64,000 bases of DNA from Burkholderiaceae bacterium. GTDB lineage: Bacteria > Pseudomonadota > Gammaproteobacteria > Burkholderiales > Burkholderiaceae_E. The stretch covers positions 1 to 64,000 of the forward strand of contig JAJTYR010000005.1 in NCBI GenBank assembly GCA_021463505.1. The letters run 5' to 3'. The translations under genes and the position numbers were made by a program. Below are positions 29,966-39,045 of this stretch, one piece after another (position 1 is the first letter of the stretch; each line of letters starts with the position of its first letter). The notes beneath the pieces were generated by a model. The model ran no database searches, was not told the DNA's origin, and saw nothing but the letters and a program-made list of their open reading frames with translations.

Positions 29966-31519
29966 TCAGGCGTACAGATCGAGCAGGCCGGGCGTGGTGC
30001 GAACCGGGGTGACGGCAGTCGAAAGGCGGATTTGCGACGCCTCGAACACCGATGCCCGGCTGCCGACGGCGCCGGTGGCGTGGCGATCGGTGCCGGCGCC
30101 AGCGCCAGCGCCGGATTCCCGATGGGCACTTCCGTCGGATACGCTGGAGCCCGACAGCATCAGCCCATGCTCGGCCAGCATGCTCTCGAGAATCGGCAGT
30201 GTCTGCTCGATCGCGTGGCGCGTCTGCGGCTGCACGGCGCTGAATGCGACGCGCGCAGCCTCGCCGTTCAGCGACAGTTCGATGCGGACCGGTCCGAGTT
30301 CCCTGGGGTTGAGCACGATCTCGGCGCGCTCGATGCCACGCAGCGCGAGTGATGCGACCTCGGTGGCGAAGTGGTTCGCAAAGGCGGGGTGCGCGAGCGG
30401 CGTCGCGATCGAACCCGTGGCTGGCGGGTGCGCCCCGGGCGGGTGTGCGACAGCCGGAGCGCCGGGCAGGGGTGACGAGCCACCGACCGCGGCGGCGGCA
30501 AACGGGGTGCCGCCGGACGGGGTGGCGCGCCCGACGGCATCGCCGGGCGCCGGGCGCGACAGCGCCGCGGCGTCGCGCGCGAGCGGATCGGTGCCCACGG
30601 TGCTGTCGATTGCGTCGCTCCCGGCAGCGTCGGACACCGGTGCGAGCGCCTCGGGGGGGCCAGCCGCAGCATTCGGCGAAGACCCCGGCGGGGGGCGGGA
30701 CGCGGCGCGCGCAAGCTCCCCGGTATCGGCTGGCGCGAGCGCCGTGATTGCGTCGCGTACCGTGGTGATGGTCCCCGCGGGCGTGGTGGGCAGCAGCTCC
30801 GCAGGCGGGGTATCGACGGTTTGCGCCGCGCCGGGTGCCCGCGGGGCGCTGATGGCTTCGCCGGATGCGGTCGGCGCCTGCGGCGGCTGGCCGGCGACGG
30901 TTTGCGCGACCCGGCCGACGGTGGTGAGCGGCATTGCAGGATGCGCTGGGACGGTTGCCTTGTCGTCAGCGACCGGTGCACTCGGTGCGGGGGAGGCGGC
31001 AGCGACGGGTGCCGCGGCCACCGTTGCCGCGGCGACAGCGGCAACGGCGGCAACGGCGGCAACGGCGGGTGCGACGGCGACGGGCGCCGCGGCAACGGCG
31101 GCCGCGTCGGGGAGTGGCACTGCTGCCGCGTCGGCGGCCGGTTCCTTGTCGGGCGTTGCGGCAGCGACATCGGTCCGCTGCGCAGCCGGTTCGCGCTGCG
31201 CCGCCTGACCGTTCGCCGCTTCGTCGTGCGCCACGGTCTTGCGCTGGCCGGTGGGGCCACGCGCAGCGCTGTGGCCGGCAGTGCGCGCACCGGGATCGGC
31301 GGCGCATTCGTTCACCCGCGTGCCTGCCTGCTGTTCGGCATCGCGCCGCGCCCGGGCGATCATGTCCCCGAATGACGGGGGCGGCTCGTCGGGGCGTCCG
31401 CGGCTGGCGCCGTGGCCCAGGGCACCGCGTGCATCGACACGCGAACGCGTGGGCGCCTGCAAGGCGGTCCGGTCGTCGCGACCGGGCAGTGGTGCGTTCA
31501 GGGGCGATTCAGGATTCAT
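29966..31519 (-). CDS. fliK: flagellar hook-length control protein FliK
   Basis: C-terminal IERAEIVLNPRELGPVRIELSLNGEAARVAFSAVQPQTRHAIEQTLPILESMLAEHGL; Ala/Pro/Val-rich centre. Confidence 0.92.
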   Translation of the reverse strand: MNPESPLNAPLPGRDDRTALQAPTRSRVDARGALGHGASRGRPDEPPPSFGDMIARARRDAEQQAGTRVNECAADPGARTAGHSAARGPTGQRKTVAHDEAANGQAAQREPAAQRTDVAAATPDKEPAADAAAVPLPDAAAVAAAPVAVAPAVAAVAAVAAVAAATVAAAPVAAASPAPSAPVADDKATVPAHPAMPLTTVGRVAQTVAGQPPQAPTASGEAISAPRAPGAAQTVDTPPAELLPTTPAGTITTVRDAITALAPADTGELARAASRPPPGSSPNAAAGPPEALAPVSDAAGSDAIDSTVGTDPLARDAAALSRPAPGDAVGRATPSGGTPFAAAAVGGSSPLPGAPAVAHPPGAHPPATGSIATPLAHPAFANHFATEVASLALRGIERAEIVLNPRELGPVRIELSLNGEAARVAFSAVQPQTRHAIEQTLPILESMLAEHGLMLSGSSVSDGSAHRESGAGAGAGTDRHATGAVGSRASVFEASQIRLSTAVTPVRTTPGLLDLYA

Positions 31520-31961
31520 CGGCGGGTCTTCTCTGGCGCCGCTGCAGCAGCTGGGCGGCGATTTCATCGGTGTGGCGCTGGTCGGCGCGATGCAGCCGCA
31601 CACGACGCAGCGATTCGCGCCGGGTCTGCACCGTTTCGAAGGCGAGCAGCCGGCGTTGGCGCTCGAGCAGTTCGGCGTGTTCGCGCTCGGCGCTGTCGCG
31701 CAGTCCGTCGCGCTGGCGCGTCTGTTCGTCGATCGCGACGCCGAGCTTTCGCGTGAAGCCTTCGCGGATGCGCAGCAACGGCGAGTCGGTCTGCGCCAGC
31801 GTGCGCAGGTGCCCCAGGTGTTCATGCAGGTACGACGACAGCATGTCGAGCGTCTGCTGCGCCCGCGCGACATCGTGCCGGGCGCTGGTGGCCTGCGCGG
31901 CGGCGTCGTCGCGCTGGCGCCGCGCGTGCTCGATCAGGCGTTGCAACGGGCTGCGTTTCAT
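31509..31961 (-). CDS. fliJ: flagellar export protein FliJ
   Basis: coiled-coil, operon position between fliI and fliK. Confidence 0.85.
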   Translation of the reverse strand: MKRSPLQRLIEHARRQRDDAAAQATSARHDVARAQQTLDMLSSYLHEHLGHLRTLAQTDSPLLRIREGFTRKLGVAIDEQTRQRDGLRDSAEREHAELLERQRRLLAFETVQTRRESLRRVRLHRADQRHTDEIAAQLLQRRQRRPADES

Positions 31962-33400
31962 GCATGCGTTCCTTTCGCGGCGCCTGCGCCTGTCCCGGCG
32001 TTGGCGACCAGCCGCGCCAGCGCCTGGCGCGAGGCATCGATGTCGCAGCGTTCGCCGATGTCCTGCCGCAGGAAGCGCGAGATCTGCGGCAGCAGCGCGA
32101 TCGCCAGGTCGGTATCGGGATCGCTGCCGGCCACGTAGGCGCCTACGGCGATCAGGTCGCGGCTGCGCTGGTAGTGCGACCACAGCGACTTCAGGCGCCG
32201 CGCCTGCGTCATCTGCGCGGCGTCGGTGACGTTGTTCATGACCCGCGAGATCGACTGCTCGATGTCGATCGCAGGATAGTGCCCGGCGTCGGCGAGCACC
32301 CGCGTCAGCACCACGTGGCCGTCGAGGTACGAGCGGGCCGCGTCGGCCACCGGATCCTGCTGGTCGTCGCCCTCGGCGAGCACGGTATAGAACGCGGTGA
32401 TCGAACCGCAGCCGTTGGCGCCGTTGCCGGTGCGTTCGATGAGCGACGGCAGGCGCGCGAACACGGACGGAGGATAGCCCTTGGTCGCCGGCGGCTCGCC
32501 GATCGCCAACGCCACCTCGCGCGCGGCCATCGCGTAGCGCGTGAGTGAATCCATCAGCAGCAGCACGTGCTTGCCGCGGTCGCGGAAGTGCTCCGCCACG
32601 GCGGTCGCGTACACCGCCCCCTGCATGCGCGCCAGCGGCGGCGCGTCGCTCGGCGCGGCCACCACCACCGCGCGCCGCAGACCTTCCTCGCCGAGGATCC
32701 CGTCGATGAACTCCTTGACCTCGCGGCCGCGCTCGCCCACCAGGCCGACGACGATCACGTCGGCCGAGGTATAGCGCGCCATCATGCCGAGCAGCACGCT
32801 CTTGCCGACGCCGGCGCCAGCGAACAGGCCGAGCCGCTGGCCGCGCCCCACCGTGAGCATCGCGTTGATGGCACGCACGCCGGTGTCGAGCGGCTCGCGG
32901 ATCGGTTCGCGGTCCATCGCGTTCATCGGGCGCGCATTCACTGCACCGGCGCGCACGTCGAGAAGCGGGCCGCGCCGATCGAGCGGTTCGCCCGCGGCGT
33001 CGACCACGCGACCGAGCAGGCCGTCGCCCAGCGGCAGATGGCGCATCCGGTCAGCGGCGCGGCGCAGCGGATGCGAAGGCCGGCCCAGGCGTGGCGCGCG
33101 CAGCGGCAACGCCAGCGGCGTGACGCGCGCGCCGGGTGACAGGCCCAGGGTCTCGCCGGTGGGCATCAGGAACAGGCGCCCTTCGGCGAATCCGACCACC
33201 TCGGCTTCGACCGGGCCGCCGGGGCTGCCGTCGCACTGCGAGACGTTGCACAGGCTGCCGACCGGCAGTGACAGTCCCGAGGACTCGAGCACCAGACCGG
33301 CGGCACGAACCAGGCGGCCGTGCGCCTCGATCGGCGACGACGCCTCGAGCATGCGCCGGTGATCGTCGAACAGCGCGTGCCAGCGGGCCGGAAGGCTCAT
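31958..33400 (-). CDS. fliI: flagellum-specific ATP synthase FliI
   Basis: [21 protein letters not shown], type III ATPase motifs. Confidence 0.97.
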   Translation of the reverse strand: MSLPARWHALFDDHRRMLEASSPIEAHGRLVRAAGLVLESSGLSLPVGSLCNVSQCDGSPGGPVEAEVVGFAEGRLFLMPTGETLGLSPGARVTPLALPLRAPRLGRPSHPLRRAADRMRHLPLGDGLLGRVVDAAGEPLDRRGPLLDVRAGAVNARPMNAMDREPIREPLDTGVRAINAMLTVGRGQRLGLFAGAGVGKSVLLGMMARYTSADVIVVGLVGERGREVKEFIDGILGEEGLRRAVVVAAPSDAPPLARMQGAVYATAVAEHFRDRGKHVLLLMDSLTRYAMAAREVALAIGEPPATKGYPPSVFARLPSLIERTGNGANGCGSITAFYTVLAEGDDQQDPVADAARSYLDGHVVLTRVLADAGHYPAIDIEQSISRVMNNVTDAAQMTQARRLKSLWSHYQRSRDLIAVGAYVAGSDPDTDLAIALLPQISRFLRQDIGERCDIDASRQALARLVANAGTGAGAAKGTHA

Positions 33401-34260
33401 GGCCCCGCCTCGGCGTGCCCGGCGAGCGAGCCATCTGCGTCGCGACCGATTGCGGCCAGGGTGCGTCGCCAGCGCGTCGCAACGGTGGCGTCGATCTCGG
33501 CGCGCGCTGTCTGGGCGCGGCAGCCGCCCGGCTCGATCGACGCGTCGGCGACGATCTCGCAGTGGCGCGCATCGAGACGTTCGCCGAGCTCGGCGCGCAC
33601 CAGCCCGGCGTCACGCGGGTTCAGGTGCAGGTGCACCCGCACGCGCTCGTCGAACAGGTCCGAAAGCGCCTCCTGGACCACGGGGACGATCGTCTCCGGA
33701 CGCACGGCGAGTGTTGCGCGCAATGCGTGCCGCGCAAGCTCGAGTGCCAGCGTCACCACCTGATCGGCAGCCGAGCGCTCGACCTGCTGGAATTCCGCTT
33801 CGAGGGCGACCTGCAACGAGGCGATGCGCGCTGACAGTACCGCGCCGGCCTGCTGCTCGGCCTCGCGCTGCTGATGGCCGGCCCGCTCGATCCCTGCGGC
33901 GTAGCCGCGCTCGAGCCCTTCCGCGTAGCCGGTTTCGCGGCCGGCACGATAGCCGGCCTCGAAGCGCTCGCGGCCGAGCGGGTCGGTGCCCGCATCGGAA
34001 TCGAAGCGTTCGAACGGATCATCGGCTGGCCCGCGCACGTCTGCGCCGGGCGCTTCGAACGCCTGCCGCCCCGGCGAAGGCGCGGTGCTGTCGCGCGACA
34101 GCTCGTCGAGCGTGAAGGGTGCGAAGCCGGCGAGCCGTTCCGCGGCGATGATGCGCCTGCCGGTGCGCGGTACACTGCCGGCCTGCGCGGCACGCTCGTC
34201 GCGCGCGGGAACGCGCTCGTCGCGCGCGGGAACGTCGTGCTGCGATTCAGACGAGAGCAT
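33397..34260 (-). CDS. fliH: flagellar assembly protein FliH
   Basis: operon position; [29 protein letters not shown] and C-terminal FliH-like region; upstream starts possible to 34302. Confidence 0.88.
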   Translation of the reverse strand: MLSSESQHDVPARDERVPARDERAAQAGSVPRTGRRIIAAERLAGFAPFTLDELSRDSTAPSPGRQAFEAPGADVRGPADDPFERFDSDAGTDPLGRERFEAGYRAGRETGYAEGLERGYAAGIERAGHQQREAEQQAGAVLSARIASLQVALEAEFQQVERSAADQVVTLALELARHALRATLAVRPETIVPVVQEALSDLFDERVRVHLHLNPRDAGLVRAELGERLDARHCEIVADASIEPGGCRAQTARAEIDATVATRWRRTLAAIGRDADGSLAGHAEAGP

Positions 34261-35242
34261 CGTCTCCTCCGCCGCCGATGGCGATCTGTCCTTCGTCGGC
34301 AAGGCGGCGCACCGTCTTCAGGATCTCCTTCTGCTCGGCTTCCACCTCGGAGATCCTCACCGGTCCCTTCGATTCGAGATCCTCGCGCAGCGTTTCTGCG
34401 GCACGCTGGCTCATGTTGCGGAAGATGCGCTCGCGCAGCGCCGCGTCGGCGCCCTTGAGCGCAACGATCAGCGACTCGCCCTGCACCTCGCGCAGCAGCA
34501 ACTGAATGGCGCGATCGTCGAGCCGATCGATGTCCTCGAACGTGAACATCAGGTCGGCGATCTTCTGCGCCAGATCGGGATCGTGCTCCCTGAGCGCGTC
34601 GAGCGTGAGCGCCCCCGTGGTGCCGCCCAGGGCGGCAATGATCTCGGCGGCGGTCTTGCTGCCGTCCAGGCGCGTGCGCCCGAGCGCGTCGCCGCTGGCC
34701 AGCACGCGTTCGAGGACCTCGTCGAGTTCGCGCAGGGCCGCCGGCTGCAGCACGTCGAGCGTGGCGATACGCAGCACGATTTCGTTGCGCAACGCCTCGT
34801 CGAACTGCATCAGCGTGCCCGAGGCCTGCTCGCGTTCGAGATGGACCAGGATCGAGGCGATGATCTGCGGGTGCTCGTTGCGGATCAGGTCGGCGATCGA
34901 GCGCGGATCCATCCACTTCAGGTTCTCGATGCCCGACACGCCGTCACCCTGCAGGATGCGGCCGATCAACAGTCCGGCGCGTTCCTCGCCGAGCGCGCGG
35001 CGCAGCACCGACCTGACGTATTCGTCGGTGTTTCCGACCAGCGTGCTCAGTCCTGCCGAGGCACTGTGGAACCGGCCGAGCACCGCATCGACCTTCTCGC
35101 GGCTGGTGGTGTGCAGTCTGGCCATGGTCTCGCCGAGGCGGCGCACCTCCCTGGGGGCGAGATGGCGGAACACCGCGGCGGCGGCGTCCTCGCCCAGCGT
35201 CATCAACAGGATCGCGCTGTCGACCAGTCCTTCGTCATTCAC
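34247..35242 (-). CDS. fliG: flagellar motor switch protein FliG
   Basis: SAILLMTLGEDAAAAVFRHLAPREVRRLGETMA ... FTFEDIDRLDDRAIQLLLREV. Confidence 0.97.
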   Translation of the reverse strand: MNDEGLVDSAILLMTLGEDAAAAVFRHLAPREVRRLGETMARLHTTSREKVDAVLGRFHSASAGLSTLVGNTDEYVRSVLRRALGEERAGLLIGRILQGDGVSGIENLKWMDPRSIADLIRNEHPQIIASILVHLEREQASGTLMQFDEALRNEIVLRIATLDVLQPAALRELDEVLERVLASGDALGRTRLDGSKTAAEIIAALGGTTGALTLDALREHDPDLAQKIADLMFTFEDIDRLDDRAIQLLLREVQGESLIVALKGADAALRERIFRNMSQRAAETLREDLESKGPVRISEVEAEQKEILKTVRRLADEGQIAIGGGGDDALV

Positions 35243-35245
35243 GGC

Positions 35246-36901
35246 TCAGGCTCCCTTCGCTCCGGTTCCGACCCAGGTGCGCACGACGCTGGCCACGGCG
35301 GCCGGGTTGTCACGGGCGATCTTCAGGATGTCTTCCTGGCGCAGCATCCCCGGCGCGGTCTGCGCACCGGCGGGAAGTGGCAGTTGCACCGGGTCGTCCA
35401 CGCGTGCGTTCAGCGTGCCCGCCGGCGCCGGCGCCGGCGAACGGCCGATCGCCTTCAGTGCCGGGCGGATCAGCGTGAAGACCACGATCAGCCCGAGCAG
35501 CACCACCCCCAGCTGCTTGCCCAGGTCGCGAGCCAGCGCGATGTTCTCCGGCTTCTCCCAGAACTCGAGCGGCACCTCGCGGGGCGTCTCGATCTCGGTG
35601 AAAGGCGCATTGACGATGTTCAGCGAATCGCCGCGTTCCCTGCTGAAACCGATCGCTTCGCGCACCAGTGACTCGATGTTTTCCAGTTCGGCGGGGGAAA
35701 GCGGCGAGAGCGTGGCCTTGCCGGCTGCATCCACCGAGCGGCGGTGGTTCACGACGACGGCCGCGCTCAGCCGCCGGATCGTGCCCGTGGCGTTGCGCGT
35801 CACGCGTACCGTCCTGTCGACTTCGTAGTTGGTCACGGCTTCGCGGCGCGCGCCGGTGGCGCCGCCGCCGCGGCTGGGGGTTGCCGCCTCGGTCGCCTGC
35901 CCGGGACCGTTGACCGGAGCACTCGCCGGCGCTGGCGGCTGGTTCGACAACGCCCCCGGCACGCCCTGGGCCGTCGCGGCCGACGGTTCGGTCGATTCGA
36001 GGACCTGCTGGCTCCTGACCGCAGCCGGCTCGGCGCCCTGATTCGGCCGATACTGCTCGGCGGTCGACTCGCTCTGGGTGAAGTCGATGTCGGCGGTGAC
36101 CTGCGCGCGCACGTTGCCGGTACCCACGATCGGCTCGAGAAGGTCGAGCACGCGCTGGCTGAATTCCGATTCCAGGCGCCGTACGTGGTTCAGCTGCGAT
36201 CCGTCCAGTCCGTTGGCGAGTCCTTCACCGTTGACCGAGAGCAGCGCGCCGGTCTGGTCGATGACGCTGACCTGCTTCGCGCTCAGTTCGGGGACCGAGG
36301 ACGCCACCAGGTGCACGATGCCGGCGACCTGGGCGCGCTCCAGTGTGCGCCCCGGGTGCAGTTCGAGCAGCACCGACGCCGAGGGTTTGTGCTGCTCGCG
36401 CAGGAAGCCGCTCTGCGCCGGCAGCGCCAGGTGCACACGCGCATTGCGCACTGCGGCCAGCGACTGGATCGAGCGCGACAATTCGCCTTCGAGGCCGCGC
36501 TGGAAGTTCAGCTGCTCCTGGAACCGCGTGATGCCGAACTTCTGTTTCTCCAGCAACTCGAAGCCGACACTGCCGCCGCGCGGCAGGCCCTGCGAGGCCA
36601 GCTTCAGGCGTGCGTCGTGCACCCGGTCCTCGGGAACCATGATCGCGGCGCCGCCGGGCGAGAAGCGGTAGGGGACGTTGAGTTGCGTGAGTGATGCGAT
36701 GACCGCACCCCCGTCGCGGTCCGACAGGTTGGTGAACAGCACGCGGTATTCGGGCTGACGCGACCACATGATCGACGCGGCGACGATCGCAACGAGCGCC
36801 GCAGCCCCGACGATGACGGGCAGCTTGCGCCTGAGCGGTGTCGCGGCGAGGCGGGCCGTGGTCGGCGCGGACGCCGGCAGAGGGTGGGCAGTAGCGTTCA
36901 T
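35246..36901 (-). CDS. fliF: flagellar M-ring protein FliF
   Basis: EYRVLFTNLSDRDGGAVIASLTQLNVPYRF ... C-terminal FliG-binding region. Confidence 0.97.
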   Translation of the reverse strand: MNATAHPLPASAPTTARLAATPLRRKLPVIVGAAALVAIVAASIMWSRQPEYRVLFTNLSDRDGGAVIASLTQLNVPYRFSPGGAAIMVPEDRVHDARLKLASQGLPRGGSVGFELLEKQKFGITRFQEQLNFQRGLEGELSRSIQSLAAVRNARVHLALPAQSGFLREQHKPSASVLLELHPGRTLERAQVAGIVHLVASSVPELSAKQVSVIDQTGALLSVNGEGLANGLDGSQLNHVRRLESEFSQRVLDLLEPIVGTGNVRAQVTADIDFTQSESTAEQYRPNQGAEPAAVRSQQVLESTEPSAATAQGVPGALSNQPPAPASAPVNGPGQATEAATPSRGGGATGARREAVTNYEVDRTVRVTRNATGTIRRLSAAVVVNHRRSVDAAGKATLSPLSPAELENIESLVREAIGFSRERGDSLNIVNAPFTEIETPREVPLEFWEKPENIALARDLGKQLGVVLLGLIVVFTLIRPALKAIGRSPAPAPAGTLNARVDDPVQLPLPAGAQTAPGMLRQEDILKIARDNPAAVASVVRTWVGTGAKGA

Positions 36902-36905
36902 GTGA

Positions 36906-36975
36906 CCGATTATCGACACGCCCTCGGGACGCGGATCGATCGAATAGCGGGCCGGAATGCCGCTATTTCACGCAT
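36906..36975. promoter_or_regulatory. FlhD4C2-like operator and divergent class II promoter between fliF and fliE
   Basis: AATAGCG (36943-36949)-N11-CGCTATT (36961-36967) perfect inverted repeat matching the published FlhDC half-site AAATA(A/G)CG; fliF-side -10-like GATAATCGG 35 nt away. Confidence 0.75.
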
Positions 36976-37056
36976 CGCCTGCGCGTTCGGCGCGCGACGA
37001 TGTCGCTGCTGCGGCGTTGCGCTGCGCCGCTTCGTGCCATGCGCCAGGAGGTCACG

Positions 37057-37386
37057 ATGGACGTACGATTCCCCTCGATTGCGGCGGCTGCGACCGCGAG
37101 CGCCGGCACCGTCGCGACCGGCGCGGCGGCGCCCAGGGCCGTTTCTGCCGACCAGGCGGGCCAGGCGGGCTTCGCCGGGGTGCTGCGCGATGCGCTGCAG
37201 ACGGTCAGCACGCTGCAGGAAGACAGCGCGGCGCTGCAACGTCAGTTCCAGCTCGGCGCCGGTCAGGTGAGCCTGGAGCAGACGATGGTCGCGATGCAGA
37301 GTTCGCAGATCGCTTTCCAGGCGGCACTGACCGTGCGCAACCGGCTCGTGGCCGCCTATACCGACATCATGAACATGCCCGTCTGA
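37057..37386 (+). CDS. fliE: flagellar hook-basal body complex protein FliE
   Basis: VSLEQTMVAMQSSQIAFQAALTVRNRLVAAYTDIMNMPV. Confidence 0.96.
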   Translation: MDVRFPSIAAAATASAGTVATGAAAPRAVSADQAGQAGFAGVLRDALQTVSTLQEDSAALQRQFQLGAGQVSLEQTMVAMQSSQIAFQAALTVRNRLVAAYTDIMNMPV

Positions 37387-37447
37387 AGGCGCGCCAACGA
37401 TCGGCGCTGCGCGCGGCGGGTGGCCGACGAGTCCTGCGACAGCGGTT

Positions 37448-38194
37448 TCAGGCCGAGCGCTGCAGTCGCTTCTCGACGCCGATCACGTAGACCTGGACCC
37501 GACGCAGCACGTCGCCGGGCATCGCGTGGAATCCGACGCCGACCCGGTGACTGCCGTTGCCCGACGGGTGCTCGTCGACGTGGCACACGACGAGATCGCA
37601 GGGAATCGCGCTCTCACCCACCGCTTCGATCCGGCAGTGCGGCCAGACCGTGCCGATTGCGGGAGGCGGCTCGCCCGGCGGCAGCAGCAACGACGCGCCG
37701 CTGGCGCTCAGGTCGCGCAGCGGATAGCGCACCTCGCTTTCCGGAGCCAGCCGGCGCACACAGCAGGCCTCGTCGAAAGCGGGCGGCCGCACGCGAAACG
37801 CGTCGCGACGCTGGATCCGGTACAACTCGTCCGGCATGCAGGCGCGCAGCAGGGTTTCGCCGCGCACCTCGGCCACCGCGAACGCGTCCAGCCGGAATTG
37901 CGTCTTGATCTGGCCGGGAAACGCGACCCCGGCCACGTCGCGGGCCGAAGCGAGCACACGCGTGAAGGACTCCTGTCCGCCCAGGTCGAACTCGATTTCG
38001 GTGTCGCCGACGTGCGTGAGCCGGGTGATCGCGAACGCGTCGTGGCGCTCGTCGGCGTACAGCGTGACGAGCACGTGGCGATGGCCCAGTTCGCGCAGGA
38101 TCGCGCGCACCGCGAGGCGTCCACCGATGCGGAAGTCGGCCGGCAGCGCCGACACCGGATCGGGAAAGACCGTGTCGGGGCGGCCAGTCGGCAT
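37448..38194 (-). CDS. ycgR: flagellar brake protein YcgR (YcgR-N + PilZ)
   Basis: RIQRRDAFRVRPP (RxxxR) and DLSASGASL (D/NxSxxG) PilZ motifs. Confidence 0.9.
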   Translation of the reverse strand: MPTGRPDTVFPDPVSALPADFRIGGRLAVRAILRELGHRHVLVTLYADERHDAFAITRLTHVGDTEIEFDLGGQESFTRVLASARDVAGVAFPGQIKTQFRLDAFAVAEVRGETLLRACMPDELYRIQRRDAFRVRPPAFDEACCVRRLAPESEVRYPLRDLSASGASLLLPPGEPPPAIGTVWPHCRIEAVGESAIPCDLVVCHVDEHPSGNGSHRVGVGFHAMPGDVLRRVQVYVIGVEKRLQRSA

Positions 38195-38245
38195 GGCGGG
38201 GTGGGTGCGGCGAAGAGGGATGACCGGGTGGGTATCGCGCTGCGT

Positions 38246-38590
38246 TCAGCAGCGGTGTCGCTCGCCGCCGGCCGGGCGGGGCGCGAACATCGCGTCGAGT
38301 GTGCGGTTCGACGGGTGCGCGAGCCGGCGCACGTCGGCGTCGATCGACAGCAGGCGTCCGACGATCAGGCGCCGCTCGTGGCGCTGACCGGCGTCGAGCC
38401 TGTCGTGCGGGGCCAGGCCGTCCAGGCGGGTCGCGAGCTCGCGGATGGCCCGCTCGATGCGCGCCACGCGCTTCCAGTCGTCGTCGTGGGCGGCCTGCAG
38501 CATGACCATGGCGGCGCTCTCGATCTCGCGGTAGTGATCGAGCACGATCGGGCCGAAGTCGATGGGTTCGTGTCGGTCGGGTATGGGCAT
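38246..38590 (-). CDS. fliT: FliT-like flagellar chaperone
   Basis: small helical ORF directly downstream of fliS; DHYREIESAAMVMLQAAHDDDWKRVARIE. Confidence 0.65.
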   Translation of the reverse strand: MPIPDRHEPIDFGPIVLDHYREIESAAMVMLQAAHDDDWKRVARIERAIRELATRLDGLAPHDRLDAGQRHERRLIVGRLLSIDADVRRLAHPSNRTLDAMFAPRPAGGERHRC

Positions 38591-38610
38591 GAATGCTCCC
38601 GGCAGTCCGC

Positions 38611-39024
38611 TCAGACGACGACCGCGGCTGCGCGCGCCGGCCGCGGAATCGCGTTCCAGGCACCGCGCAGCTGCCCGAGCATGGCCGCGACTTCGGCGTA
38701 GCGCGCGTCGTCGCCCGCGGCGTTCGCGCCGAGCAGCTGCCGGATCATGTAATCGTACAGGGCCTCGAGGTTCGATGCGATTTCGCCGCCACGCCGGTCG
38801 AGCGAAGCCTTGAGGCCTTCTTCGAGGATCCTGAGGGCCCGCGTGGTCGCCTGGCCGCGCGCCGCGATGTCATCGCTGCGGTGTGCGCCGCGGGCCTGCG
38901 CGATCGCAGCGAGTGCCCCGTCGTAGAGCATGCCGACGAGCGCGTGTGGATCGGCCTGCGCCACCGAAGTCTCGAGATCGAGCCTGCGGTAGGCGCTGGC
39001 ATCGGGGCGGTGCGAGGAGAACAT
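38611..39024 (-). CDS. fliS: flagellar export chaperone FliS
   Basis: AYRRLDLETSVAQADPHALVGMLYDGALAAIAQARGA. Confidence 0.95.
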   Translation of the reverse strand: MFSSHRPDASAYRRLDLETSVAQADPHALVGMLYDGALAAIAQARGAHRSDDIAARGQATTRALRILEEGLKASLDRRGGEIASNLEALYDYMIRQLLGANAAGDDARYAEVAAMLGQLRGAWNAIPRPARAAAVVV

Positions 39025-39045
39025 GCCGATCGGGCTCCTGTGGGG

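Noticed and set aside
30940-31130. GC-rich short repeats considered as a CRISPR-like or regulatory array
   Set aside because: They are codon-level Ala/Val repeats inside the fliK frame, with no repeat-spacer structure.
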